Shown here one piece after another: positions 1-8,321 of a stretch of 64,000 nucleotides of DNA. Location of the stretch: the NCBI GenBank assembly GCA_947650365.1, contig CANTAL010000025.1, positions 1,736,001 to 1,800,000 on the forward strand, written 5' to 3'. This DNA comes from Chamaelirium japonicum (lineage: Eukaryota; Streptophyta; Magnoliopsida; Liliales; Melanthiaceae). Under the pieces are notes generated by a model. The model was not told the origin of the DNA. It was given only the letters and a program-made list of their open reading frames with translations, and searched no databases. Every line of letters starts with the position of its first letter. Position 1 is the stretch's first letter. The translations under genes and the position numbers were made by a program.

Positions 1-2
1 CG

Positions 3-1099
3 CTCGCGCCCGAGCCCGCGTTTGCTCCCGAGCCCGCGCCTGCGCCCGAGCCCGCGCTCGCGCCCGAGCCCGCGCCTGCTCCCGAGCCCGCGCCTGCGCC
101 CGAGCCCGCACTCGCGCCTGAGTCCGCGCCCGCCACTCTTGAGGTTCCCCCTCTCCCTGAGCTGGGCAGGTTGGCCTATTGGTCTCCGGACCTGGGGGCC
201 ATTCTGGACGACTTTCCGAGCTCCAGCTCGGAAGCCTCGGACCCGGACTTGCCGGGGCGAAGGGGAGCCGCCGCGCCTTCCCCTACCAACGAAGGAATTG
301 CCGGCGCTCAAGAGGCCGAGCCTGCTGCTGCCTCCATCAGTGCGCCCCCTCCAGCTGCTCCCACCGAGGCGAGCCAAGCGGGCTCCTCCACTGGCGGTCC
401 TGAGCGCGCCCCTTTCTTCATGCGGGAGATCCTGGGGCGCAATATCTTTGCTCAAGCTCCCTACGTCGATATCATTAACCGACTGCTCGAGGTAAGGCCG
501 CCTCCATACTCCTTTGTCTCCAAACCCCCGCTTCAATTTCTAACTTAATCTGTTCGCTCTCTCCGTAGGTAGAGCGGGTCGGCCGGGCTCTTGTTGACGA
601 GGTCGCAGAAGTCGCGGGGAACACCGTTGCTCTCTACGATGACACTCTCCATGACTCGGAGAGGAGAGTAGACGAGTACATTCTTCGAATCCGCCAAATA
701 GACCAGTCAGGCGAGCTGCGGGCTGAAGTGGACCGACTGCGCCAGCAGGTCGCCTCCTCTAACACGGAGGTCAACGAACTGCGCCAGCGGGCTGCCACCT
801 TCACCACCACGCTAGCTTCGGTTGAGGATGCCCGCGACCGCGCCCTATCCGATGCGGAGGCCGCCCAGAAGGAAGTCTCCGAGCTTCAACGTCAGTTGGC
901 GGCCTCCAGGGATGAGATCGCGTCTCTGAAGGAAACGCATCTCCAAGACCTCCACTCCCAGCAACGCCGCCTCCAGGCGCAACTCAACGAGCTTCTGCAG
1001 AAAGGCGCAATCGACGCCATCGAGAAGTACAAGGCCGAAAGGTCGAAAAAGAGGAAGCGCGGCGGTGACGACGAGGGCGCTGGCGCGGGCCCAGTTTAA
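3..1099 (+). CDS. Proline/alanine-rich coiled-coil protein, probable antisense ORF of the Tat element (two exons, 5' partial)
   Basis: The frame is open from the left edge. Exon 1 (3-491) opens with about eight Ala-Pro-Glu-Pro-type repeats, then a Ser/Pro/Ala-rich stretch and a short ordered segment (RNIFAQAPYVDIINRLLE) ending on codon GAG at 489-491. Joining at the GT-AG intron 492-568 keeps phase 0 into exon 2 (569-1099), which encodes a long heptad-rich coiled coil and a basic tail, KKRKRGG, that could be a nuclear localisation signal. The visible product is 339 residues; TAA is at 1097-1099 and AATAAA lies 27 bases downstream. The gene converges on gag-pol. Tat elements such as maize Grande carry antisense genes between integrase and the 3' LTR, so element ownership is likely, but a host gene is possible. 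I recognise no catalytic domain, and the function is unknown. Confidence 0.7.
492..568 (+). other. Spliceosomal intron, phase 0, 77 nt
   Basis: The donor reads GAG|GTAAGG and the acceptor follows a pyrimidine-rich stretch ending CTCTCCGTAG. Exon 1 hits a stop at 546-548 if the intron is retained, whereas removal joins two open frames in phase. The intron is spliceable only in the plus-strand transcript, not in genomic RNA of the retrotransposon, which explains how it can survive retrotransposition if the gene belongs to the element. Confidence 0.75.
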
Positions 1100-1125
1100 G
1101 CTGTATCTCTGTAATCTTTGACTTT

Positions 1126-1131
1126 AATAAA
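1126..1131 (+). terminator. Poly(A) signal AATAAA of the coiled-coil gene
   Basis: A canonical AATAAA lies 27 bases after the TAA stop, in a T/A-rich context. Plant polyadenylation signals are loose, so this is a reasonable candidate and not proof. Confidence 0.5.
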
Positions 1132-1528
1132 TGAAATGAAACTTTTTGAGTCCGCTTGTTTCCATTTCTTTCTCTGTCTTGCTTTCGAGTCCGTCCTAGG
1201 AATTCGCAGCGATCTCGAGAGTGATACCCCGGGCGAGGCAGCTAATTCGATTCAACCCTTTTTATTTTTAAAGTATATGCAAACGAAAAACTTCGGCATG
1301 CTCGTAAAAACTCAAGTCTCTGAGCCCGGAAAACGTTTAAGCAAAACAAAGGATTTCAAAAACTTCCCTACACTCAGAGACTAAAAACCATTTTTGTTTT
1401 TAAATGAAACTAATAAGTGCTAGCTGCCCCCTACCCGGTTAATTTCTCTCGATGGTCCTGTTCGGCGGGCTCGCCCTTCGAGGGATACGCCCACGCCAGG
1501 ATGCTTCCGTTCATGACAGGTGAACGCG
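1132..1528. other. Non-coding spacer in the element's 3' region
   Basis: I see no supportable gene. Short open frames occur (for example 1118-1384 plus), but they overlap the poly(A) signal of the upstream gene and have no recognisable composition or motif. The first half is AT-rich; the second half grades into the 78-bp repeat. Confidence 0.5.
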
Positions 1529-1962
1529 AAGGATCCTGGTTAGGCTTAGAGTCCACTTGGCAGCGGACTTCCCCGGGAAGCTCAAGGTCGCCCATTGGCT
1601 GCCTCTGAGGATCCCGGTCTAGCTTTAAGTCCGCACAACGGCGGACTGCCCCGGGAAGCTCAAGGTCGCCCACTGGCTGCCTCTGAGGATCCCGGTCTTG
1701 CTTTAAGTCCGCACAACGGCGGACTGCCCCGGGAAGCTCAAGGTTGCCCACTGGCTGCCTCTGAGGATCCCGGTCTTGCTTTAAGTCCGCACAACGGCGG
1801 ACTGCCCCGGGAAGCTCAAGGTCGCCCACTGGCTTCCTCTGAGGATCCCGGTCTTGCTTTAAGTCCGCACAACGGCGGACTGCCCCGGGAAGCTCAAGGT
1901 CGCCCACTGGCTGCCTCTGAGGATCCCGGTCTTGCTTTAAGTCCGCACAACGACGGACTGCT
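1529..1962. repeat. 78-bp tandem repeat, about 5.5 copies, with a hairpin in each unit
   Basis: Copies begin at 1529 (divergent), 1607, 1685, 1763, 1841 and 1919 (cut short near 1962), with exact 78-base spacing, each starting at GAGGATCCCGGT or a variant. Each full unit contains AGTCCGC, a 6-base ACAACG loop and GCGGACT, a perfect 7-bp stem. Because 78 is a multiple of three, the repeat is open in more than one frame on both strands, which produces repetitive ORFs that I do not accept as genes. It lies between the convergent ends of integrase and the coiled-coil gene. Confidence 0.9.
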
Positions 1963-2073
1963 TTGTAGATCAAGCGAGCTCTTGGTGCGGCGAGCTTCCG
2001 GGTGGAATTCTTTGTGAAAAACCCCATCATTCATTCATAACCTCTTTCAAAAAGAAAATTTACAAAAATTTCC
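1963..2073. other. Spacer between the 78-bp repeat and the integrase stop
   Basis: About 110 bases of non-coding sequence downstream of the integrase TAA (2074-2076, minus strand). It is A/T-rich next to the stop, and nothing else is recognisable. Confidence 0.5.
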
Positions 2074-2919
2074 TTAGGCATAGAACTTGCGAAGGTGCAA
2101 AGCATTCCAAGGCCGCTCTAACAGGTCGCCTTCAGCGGTCATCAACTGGTAAGCCCCCGAGCCACGCGCTTCGCGTATTATGTAGGGGCCCTCCCAGTTC
2201 GCCGCGAGCTTCCCTGCATTAGGTTCCTGCGTGTTTGCGAATACCTTTCTCATCACCATGTCCCCGGCTTTGAATGCCCGATGGCGGACTCTTTTGTCGT
2301 AGGCGCGCTTCATTTCTTGTCGGTACCCAGCGAGATGTAGATTGGCGCGCTCTCGTTTTTCTTCGAGCTGGTCGAGAGAGTCGGCGAGCAGAGCGTCGTT
2401 ATCGACCTCACCTGCAGCAAGCTTTCTTTCTGTTGGCAGCTCGGCTTCGATGGGCAGCACGGCTTCACACCCGTAAGTTAGGCTGAAAGGCGATTCATCG
2501 GTTGAGCGACGTGGAGTGGTACGATAAGCCCACAGCACGCCGTCGAGCTCCTGCTCCCACAGTCCTTTCTTTCCTTCCAACCTTTTCTTGAGGCTGTCTA
2601 AGATTACTCGGTTCGTAGCTTCGGCCTGCCCGTTGCTTTGAGGGTACCTCGGGGACGAGAATCTTAGGTCGACTCCATATTCAACACAAAAGTTTCTGAT
2701 CAAGCGATTGTCGAACTGGCGACCATTGTCGGTGATGAGCACTCGGGGCAGCCCAAAGCGGCAGAAGATATTCTTCCAGAGGAAGTCCTTGACTTGTTTC
2801 TCACCAATCTTAGCTAGTGGGACCGCTTCCACCCATTTGGTGAAGTAGTCCGTAGCTACCAAGATGAATTTCTTCTGCCGGGTAGACACAGGGAAAGGTC
2901 CCACAATATCCATTCCCCA
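2074..2919 (-). CDS. Integrase catalytic core and C-terminal domain
   Basis: This is the in-frame continuation of pol after the TAA. With residue 1 at the ATG 2913-2911, the retroviral DD35E triad is complete: Asp2 (MDIVGPFP), Asp62 (ITDNGRQF) and Glu98 (PQSNGQAEATNR), spaced 59 and 35. The C-terminal part holds the GPY-type segment (NWEGPYIIREARGSGAYQL) and ends LHLRKFYA. There is no chromodomain, which excludes the chromovirus branch of Ty3/gypsy. Integrase would join cDNA ends to host DNA. The ATG shown is internal to the family protein and not a natural start; without readthrough of the upstream TAA this part would be separated from its zinc-binding domain. Confidence 0.9.
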   Translation of the reverse strand, partial: WGMDIVGPFPVSTRQKKFILVATDYFTKWVEAVPLAKIGEKQVKDFLWKNIFCRFGLPRVLITDNGRQFDNRLIRNFCVEYGVDLRFSSPRYPQSNGQAEATNRVILDSLKKRLEGKKGLWEQELDGVLWAYRTTPRRSTDESPFSLTYGCEAVLPIEAELPTERKLAAGEVDNDALLADSLDQLEEKRERANLHLAGYRQEMKRAYDKRVRHRAFKAGDMVMRKVFANTQEPNAGKLAANWEGPYIIREARGSGAYQLMTAEGDLLERPWNALHLRKFYA

Positions 2920-5532
2920 TTACTGGAAAGGCCAGGGGCTCGCCAATGGGTGAAGTTCTTCTGCGGGCATATGGTTCGTCGTGGCGTGCTTCTGGCATTG
3001 GATGCACCTCAGGGCGGTCTTCAAAGCGTCCTGCTCCAGAGTGGGCCACCAGTACCCTTGCCTTCGAACTTTCTTAGCTAGAGATCGCCCACCAGTGTGG
3101 TTTCCCAGCTCGCCAGAGTGGATGCAATTTAGTACTTCTTCGATCTCCGGGCTCTCGATGCAACGAAGATTCGGCCCGCCGAAAGATCTTCGAAAAAGGC
3201 GATCCCAGCGAATGAGATAGCGACCAGCACATTTCTCCATTCGCCGGGCTTCCTCTCTATCCCCCGGAAGCTCGCCCTCCTGAAGAAAACGAAGGATGGG
3301 AGCGATCCACCCGCCAGGAGATACGTCGGCAGAAACTTGGTTAACAGCGGGCTCCGCCAGCTGAAGCCGAGACTGGTTTTGGACTTCAATGAGAATCTGC
3401 CGAGCTTCTGATGTTCCCAGCAAGGAGGCGGCATTTGCCAAGGCATCAGCTCGCCTATTATCGGCTCGCGGAATTTGCTCGAAAGAGATCTTTTCGAACT
3501 CCGCGGCCTTGCTCTTCACCAGATCAACGTAGATCGCCATTCGTGCATCCCGGGAGGCGTACTCCCCATTGATTTGGCAAATAATTAGCTGGGAATCACT
3601 AAAGACTTTTAAGCGTTTGGCGCCTACCTCTTGAGCGAGCTCCAGACCGGCCAGTAACGCCTCATACTCTGCTTCGTTGTTGGTAGCAGCGAAATCCAGC
3701 CGGACTGACTTCTCAAGTAGTACCTCTTGGGCGATCAGAGCGATCCCGATCCCAGCCCCCAAAGCATTGGAGGATCCATCGACGAACAATTCCCATCCCG
3801 TCGCCTCTGGACGCTCATTTGGAGGACGCTCGCCTTGGATGTCTAAGAACCTCGCCTTCCCAGGGTGTGCCTCCGTTGGCTCATCCTCCTGGTACTGGAC
3901 TGGTTCTTCTATGGGGAAGTCCGCCAAGAAATCGGCGAGAGCCTGCCCTTTGATAGCAACTCGAGGGACATACTCCAATCCATAGGTGGCGAGCTCGGCA
4001 GACCATCGATACAACCTGCCGGCTACCGAAGGCCTGGAGAGGGCGCTCTTCAGGGGGTGCTCCGTGATGACTTTGACGATATGTGCTGAGAAGTAGGGAT
4101 GAAGCTTTCTCGCGGTAAGGACCAAGGCCAATGCGACCTTCTCGATTGGTCGATACCGGAGCTCGGCGGGAAGCATCGTATGGCTCACAAAATAGACAGG
4201 TCGCTCTACCTTTGCTTCTTCCACTACCAGGACCCCGCTTACGGCGTTCTCCGTGACTGCGAGATACACGCCAAGCTCGGCGCCATCTTTTGGTGCCGCT
4301 AGGATCGGCGGGCTCGCAAGATAGTCTTTGATCTTCTGAAAGGCGCGCTCGCAATTTTCATCCCAGCAAATGCTTGCTCCTTTTCGCAGCAGCTCGAAAA
4401 GAGGTCGGCAATTGTCTGAGGATTTGGATATAAACCGGTTGAGCGCGGCGATTCGTCCGCTCAATCTCTGGACTTCTTGCCGGGTTCTTGGTGCGGGCAT
4501 TTCGACAAGTGCTCGGATTTGCCCAGGGTCGGCCTCGATCCCCCTGTGGGTGACCAGGTACCCGAGGAATTTCCCCGACGTCACTCCGAATGCGCACTTC
4601 GCCGGGTTCAGCCTCATTCGGTACTTTCTCAGTATCTCGAAGGTTTCGCGGAGGTCGGCTACATGCCCTCCTCGCTCTCGACTTTTGACCAGAAGGTCAT
4701 CAACATAAACCTCGACATTTCTGCCGATCTGATTTTTAAACATTTGAGTGACTAACCTTTGGTAGGTCGCTCCAGCGTTCTTGAGTCCGAAGGGCATCAC
4801 TCGATAGCAGTACAGCTTCTGATAGCCCGCTCCGGAGTAGAAAGCGGTCTTCTCTTGATCCTCGGGATAGAGGGGTATTTGGTTGTACCCTGAGTATCCA
4901 TCCATGAAGGACAGAGCTCGGAACCCGACAGCTGCGTCGACCAGTGCGCCGATTCTCGGAAGAGGAAATCCGTCCTTCGGGCATGCCTTGTTGAGGTCGG
5001 AGAAGTCAATGCATACCCTGACCGCTCCGCTCTTCTTAGGCACCGCCACGATATTGGAGATCCACTCGGGGAAGTGCGCCTCGCGGATGAAGCCGGCTCG
5101 CTCCAGCTTATCTATCTCCGCCGCCACTGCTACGGACTTTGCAGCAGGTATATGCCGAGCTTTCTGTTTGACCGGCGGGAACTCCTTCATGGTGTGCAGA
5201 CGATGACAGGCGACCTCCGGGTCAATCCCTGGCATGTCCGCGAAGCTCCAGGCAAATACGTCGCGGTATTCCCTGAGCAAGCTGGTTATGGCTTGGACCT
5301 CGCCCTCGGTTAACGAGGTCCCAAGACTAACAATTCTTGGCCCTTCTTTGCCGCCAATATCGATCTCTTGAAGTGCTTCGGCAACCGGAAAACTTCCTCT
5401 CTTGGGGGTTGTTAGGCGGCCTTCCTCCAATTTAAGATCCACACCGCTCCCACCCGAAGATGGAGTTGGGGACTTAAACGAAGAGGCCCCTAACGGGCTC
5501 CCCAGGAGCTCGCTTGTACCGGGCGGTAATTG
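2920..5532 (-). CDS. pol: Reverse transcriptase, two RNase H domains and integrase zinc-binding domain
   Basis: The frame opens directly after the leaky-type TAG. Taking residue 1 at 5442, the reverse transcriptase spans roughly 100-300, with FMDGYSGYNQI, VMPFGLKNAGATYQRL and the catalytic YVDD (Asp-Asp at 4701-4696). The first RNase H (about 370-490) has lost its leading catalytic Asp (GVYLAVTENAVSGVL), as is usual in dual-RNase H plant elements. The second, archaeal-type RNase H (about 550-680) keeps all four acidic positions: FVDGSS, NNEAEYEALL, FSDSQL and ADNRRADALANAAS. The integrase HHCC zinc-binding region follows (HSGELGNH ... CIQCQKH). The polyprotein copies element RNA into cDNA in the particle. 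The TAA at 2922-2920 severs the catalytic integrase core. Confidence 0.9.
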   Translation of the reverse strand, partial: QLPPGTSELLGSPLGASSFKSPTPSSGGSGVDLKLEEGRLTTPKRGSFPVAEALQEIDIGGKEGPRIVSLGTSLTEGEVQAITSLLREYRDVFAWSFADMPGIDPEVACHRLHTMKEFPPVKQKARHIPAAKSVAVAAEIDKLERAGFIREAHFPEWISNIVAVPKKSGAVRVCIDFSDLNKACPKDGFPLPRIGALVDAAVGFRALSFMDGYSGYNQIPLYPEDQEKTAFYSGAGYQKLYCYRVMPFGLKNAGATYQRLVTQMFKNQIGRNVEVYVDDLLVKSRERGGHVADLRETFEILRKYRMRLNPAKCAFGVTSGKFLGYLVTHRGIEADPGQIRALVEMPAPRTRQEVQRLSGRIAALNRFISKSSDNCRPLFELLRKGASICWDENCERAFQKIKDYLASPPILAAPKDGAELGVYLAVTENAVSGVLVVEEAKVERPVYFVSHTMLPAELRYRPIEKVALALVLTARKLHPYFSAHIVKVITEHPLKSALSRPSVAGRLYRWSAELATYGLEYVPRVAIKGQALADFLADFPIEEPVQYQEDEPTEAHPGKARFLDIQGERPPNERPEATGWELFVDGSSNALGAGIGIALIAQEVLLEKSVRLDFAATNNEAEYEALLAGLELAQEVGAKRLKVFSDSQLIICQINGEYASRDARMAIYVDLVKSKAAEFEKISFEQIPRADNRRADALANAASLLGTSEARQILIEVQNQSRLQLAEPAVNQVSADVSPGGWIAPILRFLQEGELPGDREEARRMEKCAGRYLIRWDRLFRRSFGGPNLRCIESPEIEEVLNCIHSGELGNHTGGRSLAKKVRRQGYWWPTLEQDALKTALRCIQCQKHATTNHMPAEELHPLASPWPFQ

Positions 5533-6876
5533 CTAGGAGGGTGCGGGCCTCTTGGCCTCGGCGACCTCCACGCCCATGAGGTGAGGAGCATCCTGCTCGC
5601 ATCTGGTTGCGGCTACCTGATCTCCCCGAATGACCACGACCCCACCCGTGGTTGGGAATTTGAGGGCCTGATGGTTGGGTGAAGATACTGCCTTCATCTG
5701 TCTTAGCCAAGGCCGCCCAAGAATGGCGTTAAAGGCCGAACTCCCGTCGACTACCGCGAAGCGGATTTGGCGAGCTTCCGGGCCCGCTGTCACGGTGAGG
5801 GTTATCTCTCCCGCTACTTTAGCGACCTCACCGGTGAATCCGCTGAGGGAGCTCGTCGAGGGAGACAAGTCGGCAAGTCTCAAACCCATTCGTAGGTAGG
5901 CCGACAGAAAGAGGATGTCAACGGCGCTCCCTGAATCCACCAGAGCTCGCCTTACCTCGATGTTTGCCATCATCAGGCGTATGACGAGGGGGTCATTGTG
6001 GGGCGCGACAACCCCAGCCATGTCATCCTCCGAAAACCATAGGAAATCGCAGGCTTCTGCCCTAGGCGCTTGAAGTAAAGTAGGAGTTAGCGAGACAGAA
6101 AATACCTTCTGCGCCCGCTCCATCTCCCTTACTCGCCGGCGGGCTTCATTACTTGATCTGGGGCCGCTCAGCCGCCCGCTAATGGTGTGGCAGATCGCCG
6201 GTCCTCCCGGGGGAGGAGGAGGTAAGGCGGGCTCCGCGAGTCCTGGGCGATCTCCCTCCCGAGGTGCTCGCTCTGGAATCACCTCGAACCTCCTCGGGAG
6301 CGAGATGAACTGGCTCAAGTGTCCCAAGGTGACCAAATCCTCCAGGTGGTTTTTCAGAGCCCGGCATCTATTAGTGTGATGCCCCGGGCTTCGATGAAAA
6401 GCGCACCGCCGCGAGTTGTCGATCGAGCCAGGTTCTCCGACCTGTAGGGGTGGCGGGTACTGGAAGAAAGGCTCATTCCGAATCTGATGGAAAATTTGCC
6501 CCGGCGAGTGGGTCAGCACGGTGAAGTCCCGCTCCCCGGGTCCCGGAGGTAGGCGCCAGTTTGCTGGCCTTCCAGCGACCACCGCGGGGGCTTCAGCGGA
6601 CGGTATTGCAGGAGCTGCGGACGGTCCGGGCAATGGTACCGAAAGTGGCACCTCCCTCCTCTCCACGGCCTTAACGACAAGAGGTCGCAAAGCCGGAGGA
6701 GGTCGCTGCTCTACTGCCTTTCCCTTCCGATCTAGCACTGCATCCTCGAGCTTGATGTGCTGCTGGACCAGGGCGAATAGTTCGACCATTGTGCGAGGGT
6801 CCTTAATCACCAGGGCATCATGAAGCTTGCCCCCCTCGGGGAGGGCGCTTCTGAAAGCACTCACCGCGGTACGATC
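5533..6876 (-). CDS. Gag C-terminal part and aspartic protease (ends at TAG-CAATTA)
   Basis: This continues gag in frame after the premature TAG and has no ATG of its own at the right place. The capsid region ends near IKLEDAV. A Pro-rich linker follows, then a zinc-knuckle-like motif, CAFHRSPGHHTNRC (about 6365-6404), the form typical of Tat Gag, then a second Pro-rich stretch. The retroviral-type aspartic protease has its catalytic triplet in VDSGSAVDIL (Asp at 5937-5935) and the late ILGRPWL motif, both intact. The protease would cut Gag-Pol inside the particle. The segment ends at TAG 5535-5533, followed by CAATTA, a readthrough-type context, and the frame stays open beyond it. Confidence 0.85.
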   Translation of the reverse strand, partial: DRTAVSAFRSALPEGGKLHDALVIKDPRTMVELFALVQQHIKLEDAVLDRKGKAVEQRPPPALRPLVVKAVERREVPLSVPLPGPSAAPAIPSAEAPAVVAGRPANWRLPPGPGERDFTVLTHSPGQIFHQIRNEPFFQYPPPLQVGEPGSIDNSRRCAFHRSPGHHTNRCRALKNHLEDLVTLGHLSQFISLPRRFEVIPERAPREGDRPGLAEPALPPPPPGGPAICHTISGRLSGPRSSNEARRRVREMERAQKVFSVSLTPTLLQAPRAEACDFLWFSEDDMAGVVAPHNDPLVIRLMMANIEVRRALVDSGSAVDILFLSAYLRMGLRLADLSPSTSSLSGFTGEVAKVAGEITLTVTAGPEARQIRFAVVDGSSAFNAILGRPWLRQMKAVSSPNHQALKFPTTGGVVVIRGDQVAATRCEQDAPHLMGVEVAEAKRPAPS

Positions 6877-8034
6877 CTAGCCCGCCGCATCTTCCAGAGC
6901 GAGGTAAGCGCTTCGGAACTGCGTTGCGAAGCATCGGAGCGTTTCGCGAGCTCCCATGGCCAGAGTAAACAGAGATTCGATCCTCTTCGGGGGCTGCCTG
7001 TTGCAGCGATACTGCTCCAGAAATAGCCTAGAGAGAGTTGGAAAGTTGGGGATCACGCCGGACGGCAGCTTGTGGAACCAATTCAATGCCGATCCGGTCA
7101 GACTGCTTGGAAACGCGCGACACAAGACATGGTCCTGGTCCCGGAAAAATAGAAGTTTCCTATAGGCCAAGAGATGGTCGACGGGATCTTGCGATCCGTC
7201 GAACAATACAAACTTCGGGGGGGTCCAGTGGTGCGGAAAACCCCCTTGATGGACCTCGCTGATGAAAGGCGAGCTTCCTCCGTGGGCGGCGAGGTCCTCG
7301 AGCAAATCTACGGGCGCACTAGGTCGCTGCCAACTCCCGGGGATAAATCCCAAAGGCGGCTGCGCAGGTCCTAGGCGCTCGTGTGCACTCCCTCTAGGGA
7401 GGTTCGGATCCGCCCCACGGCGATCCTCGGGAGCCACCGATCGGCGGCCTCCTGGCTGCTCGCGCGCGGATCCCTTCAGCGAGGCGGTCGGTCTGTGGGA
7501 GGCCATCGCCTCTCGAGGTTCGGAAGGTAGAACCACCGCAGGCTCTTTCCCTCGTCGCCGATGGCGCGGGTCGCGATCCCTCTCTTGAGACCTCGCCTCC
7601 GATCCGTCAGAGTCGACGCTCCGGCTACGTCGGCGAGGGATGGTTGCGCGCGAGGTCGCCTGGTTGCTGGACCGCTGTGTTACAAGCTTCTGCAACCTTG
7701 TGAGCGGGGTCTCCTTCGCTCCACGCACGGCCGTCCTCTCAACCGGGGGTTCCGGTCGGGAAGTTCGCCGTGCTGGGACGGTCGTGGGCAGACGCGACGA
7801 GACGGGAGGTCGCGCGGGGGACACAGGCCTCGAAGGTCTTGACCGCCGGCTAGCCGCTGGAGCCTGACGCAAGCGTGTCAACTCCTCCATCATCGCCCGC
7901 TGGGTGGCCAACATCTCCAACAGGAGCTGGTCACTGAGCGGGACAAAGGGCTGGGGAGTCTCAGCGGGGGGTTCGCTGTGCACAGACCCCATACGGGCCC
8001 TCGCCCGCCTACGCCCCCTTGTCGCCGGAGCCAT
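6877..8034 (-). CDS. gag: Gag, N-terminal part (ends at a premature TAG)
   Basis: Gag forms the cytoplasmic virus-like particle that packages element RNA. The ATG lies about 70 bases after the primer binding site, in a good context (AAAGATGGC), and opens an Arg-rich tail (RGRRRARAR). Residues 1-230 are low-complexity, rich in Pro, Arg and Ser. From about residue 265 to the stop the sequence is the Retrotrans_gag capsid region, with landmarks FDGSQDPVDHL, LTGSALNWFHKLP and FLEQYRC. The TAG at 6879-6877 cuts this domain, and homology resumes at once in the same frame (SAFRSALPEG). The bases after the TAG (GATCGT) do not match the known plant leaky-stop motif, so I read it as a disabling mutation. 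No part of this is membrane-associated. Confidence 0.85.
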   Translation of the reverse strand: MAPATRGRRRARARMGSVHSEPPAETPQPFVPLSDQLLLEMLATQRAMMEELTRLRQAPAASRRSRPSRPVSPARPPVSSRLPTTVPARRTSRPEPPVERTAVRGAKETPLTRLQKLVTQRSSNQATSRATIPRRRSRSVDSDGSEARSQERDRDPRHRRRGKEPAVVLPSEPREAMASHRPTASLKGSAREQPGGRRSVAPEDRRGADPNLPRGSAHERLGPAQPPLGFIPGSWQRPSAPVDLLEDLAAHGGSSPFISEVHQGGFPHHWTPPKFVLFDGSQDPVDHLLAYRKLLFFRDQDHVLCRAFPSSLTGSALNWFHKLPSGVIPNFPTLSRLFLEQYRCNRQPPKRIESLFTLAMGARETLRCFATQFRSAYLALEDAAG

Positions 8035-8103
8035 CTTTGGGGTTTCTAAGGCCGTCGACGCACAGCCGTATGGTCGTGAGCGTTCTCACAGGAACCAGTC
8101 GAA
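8035..8103 (-). other. Short leader between primer binding site and gag
   Basis: About 70 bases with no other recognisable signal. The short leader supports the ATG at 8034 as the true gag start. Confidence 0.5.
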
Positions 8104-8121
8104 ATCCCACAGACGGCGCCA
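8104..8121 (-). promoter_or_regulatory. Primer binding site (minus-strand DNA priming)
   Basis: On the minus strand it reads TGGCGCCGTCTGTGGGAT, two bases inside the LTR end. The first nine bases match the complement of the 3' end of plant tRNA-Asp (ending CGGCGCCA); the rest does not, so the tRNA is not settled. Its position next to the LTR terminus is what supports the call. Confidence 0.75.
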
Positions 8122-8321
8122 AATGTTTGGGGGATTTTTCCTGGTCCTTGCGAGCCACCTGTAAGATCAAGAAAAGAGAAACGTGAGAACGGCTGGCTCC
8201 CTTAGGAGCGCAGACCCTCCGACGCTCAAGTCAGTTATGGTAACACAACGGAGAGCTGTTGTATACCAAAGTGGTAGTGAAAGGGATTTCGAACCTGTAT
8301 TTTGGAGCCTGGGGGTGTGCA

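Larger units (their letters stand above)
2074..8034 (-). pseudogene. gag-pol reading frame of the Tat element, interrupted by three in-frame stops
   Basis: From the ATG at 8034-8032 to the TAA at 2076-2074 is 1987 codons in one frame, with no frameshift or visible indel. The stops are TAG at 6879-6877 (codon 386, inside gag), TAG at 5535-5533 (codon 834, between protease and reverse transcriptase) and TAA at 2922-2920 (codon 1705, between the zinc-binding and catalytic parts of integrase). The third sits in the conserved PWPF-xQWG segment where relatives have a glutamine codon, so a C-to-T change fits. The middle one is followed by CAATTA and may be a programmed leaky stop. The frame is otherwise well preserved, which suggests a fairly young copy disabled by point mutation. 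Confidence 0.85.

Noticed and set aside
1118-1384. Plus-strand ORF of 88 codons after the coiled-coil gene
   Set aside because: It begins at the poly(A) signal region, has no recognisable motif and sits in AT-rich spacer.
1431-2030. Repetitive minus-strand ORF of 199 codons and plus-strand ORF 1595-2017
   Set aside because: Both are by-products of the 78-bp repeat, whose length is a multiple of three, so several frames stay open. They overlap each other and have no other support.
1-2070. 3' LTR of the element inside the window
   Set aside because: No segment matches the ends or body of the LTR at 8124-9337, so the 3' LTR must lie outside.
2920-2922. Integrase as a separately initiated gene from the ATG at 2913
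   Set aside because: The ATG lies within the conserved integrase core, just after a stop in a conserved motif, with the zinc-binding domain upstream in the same frame; a nonsense mutation explains it better.
6877-6879. The first gag stop as another programmed readthrough site
   Set aside because: It is TAG followed by GATCGT, not the CARYYA motif, and it interrupts the capsid domain, where a regulated stop would make no useful product.
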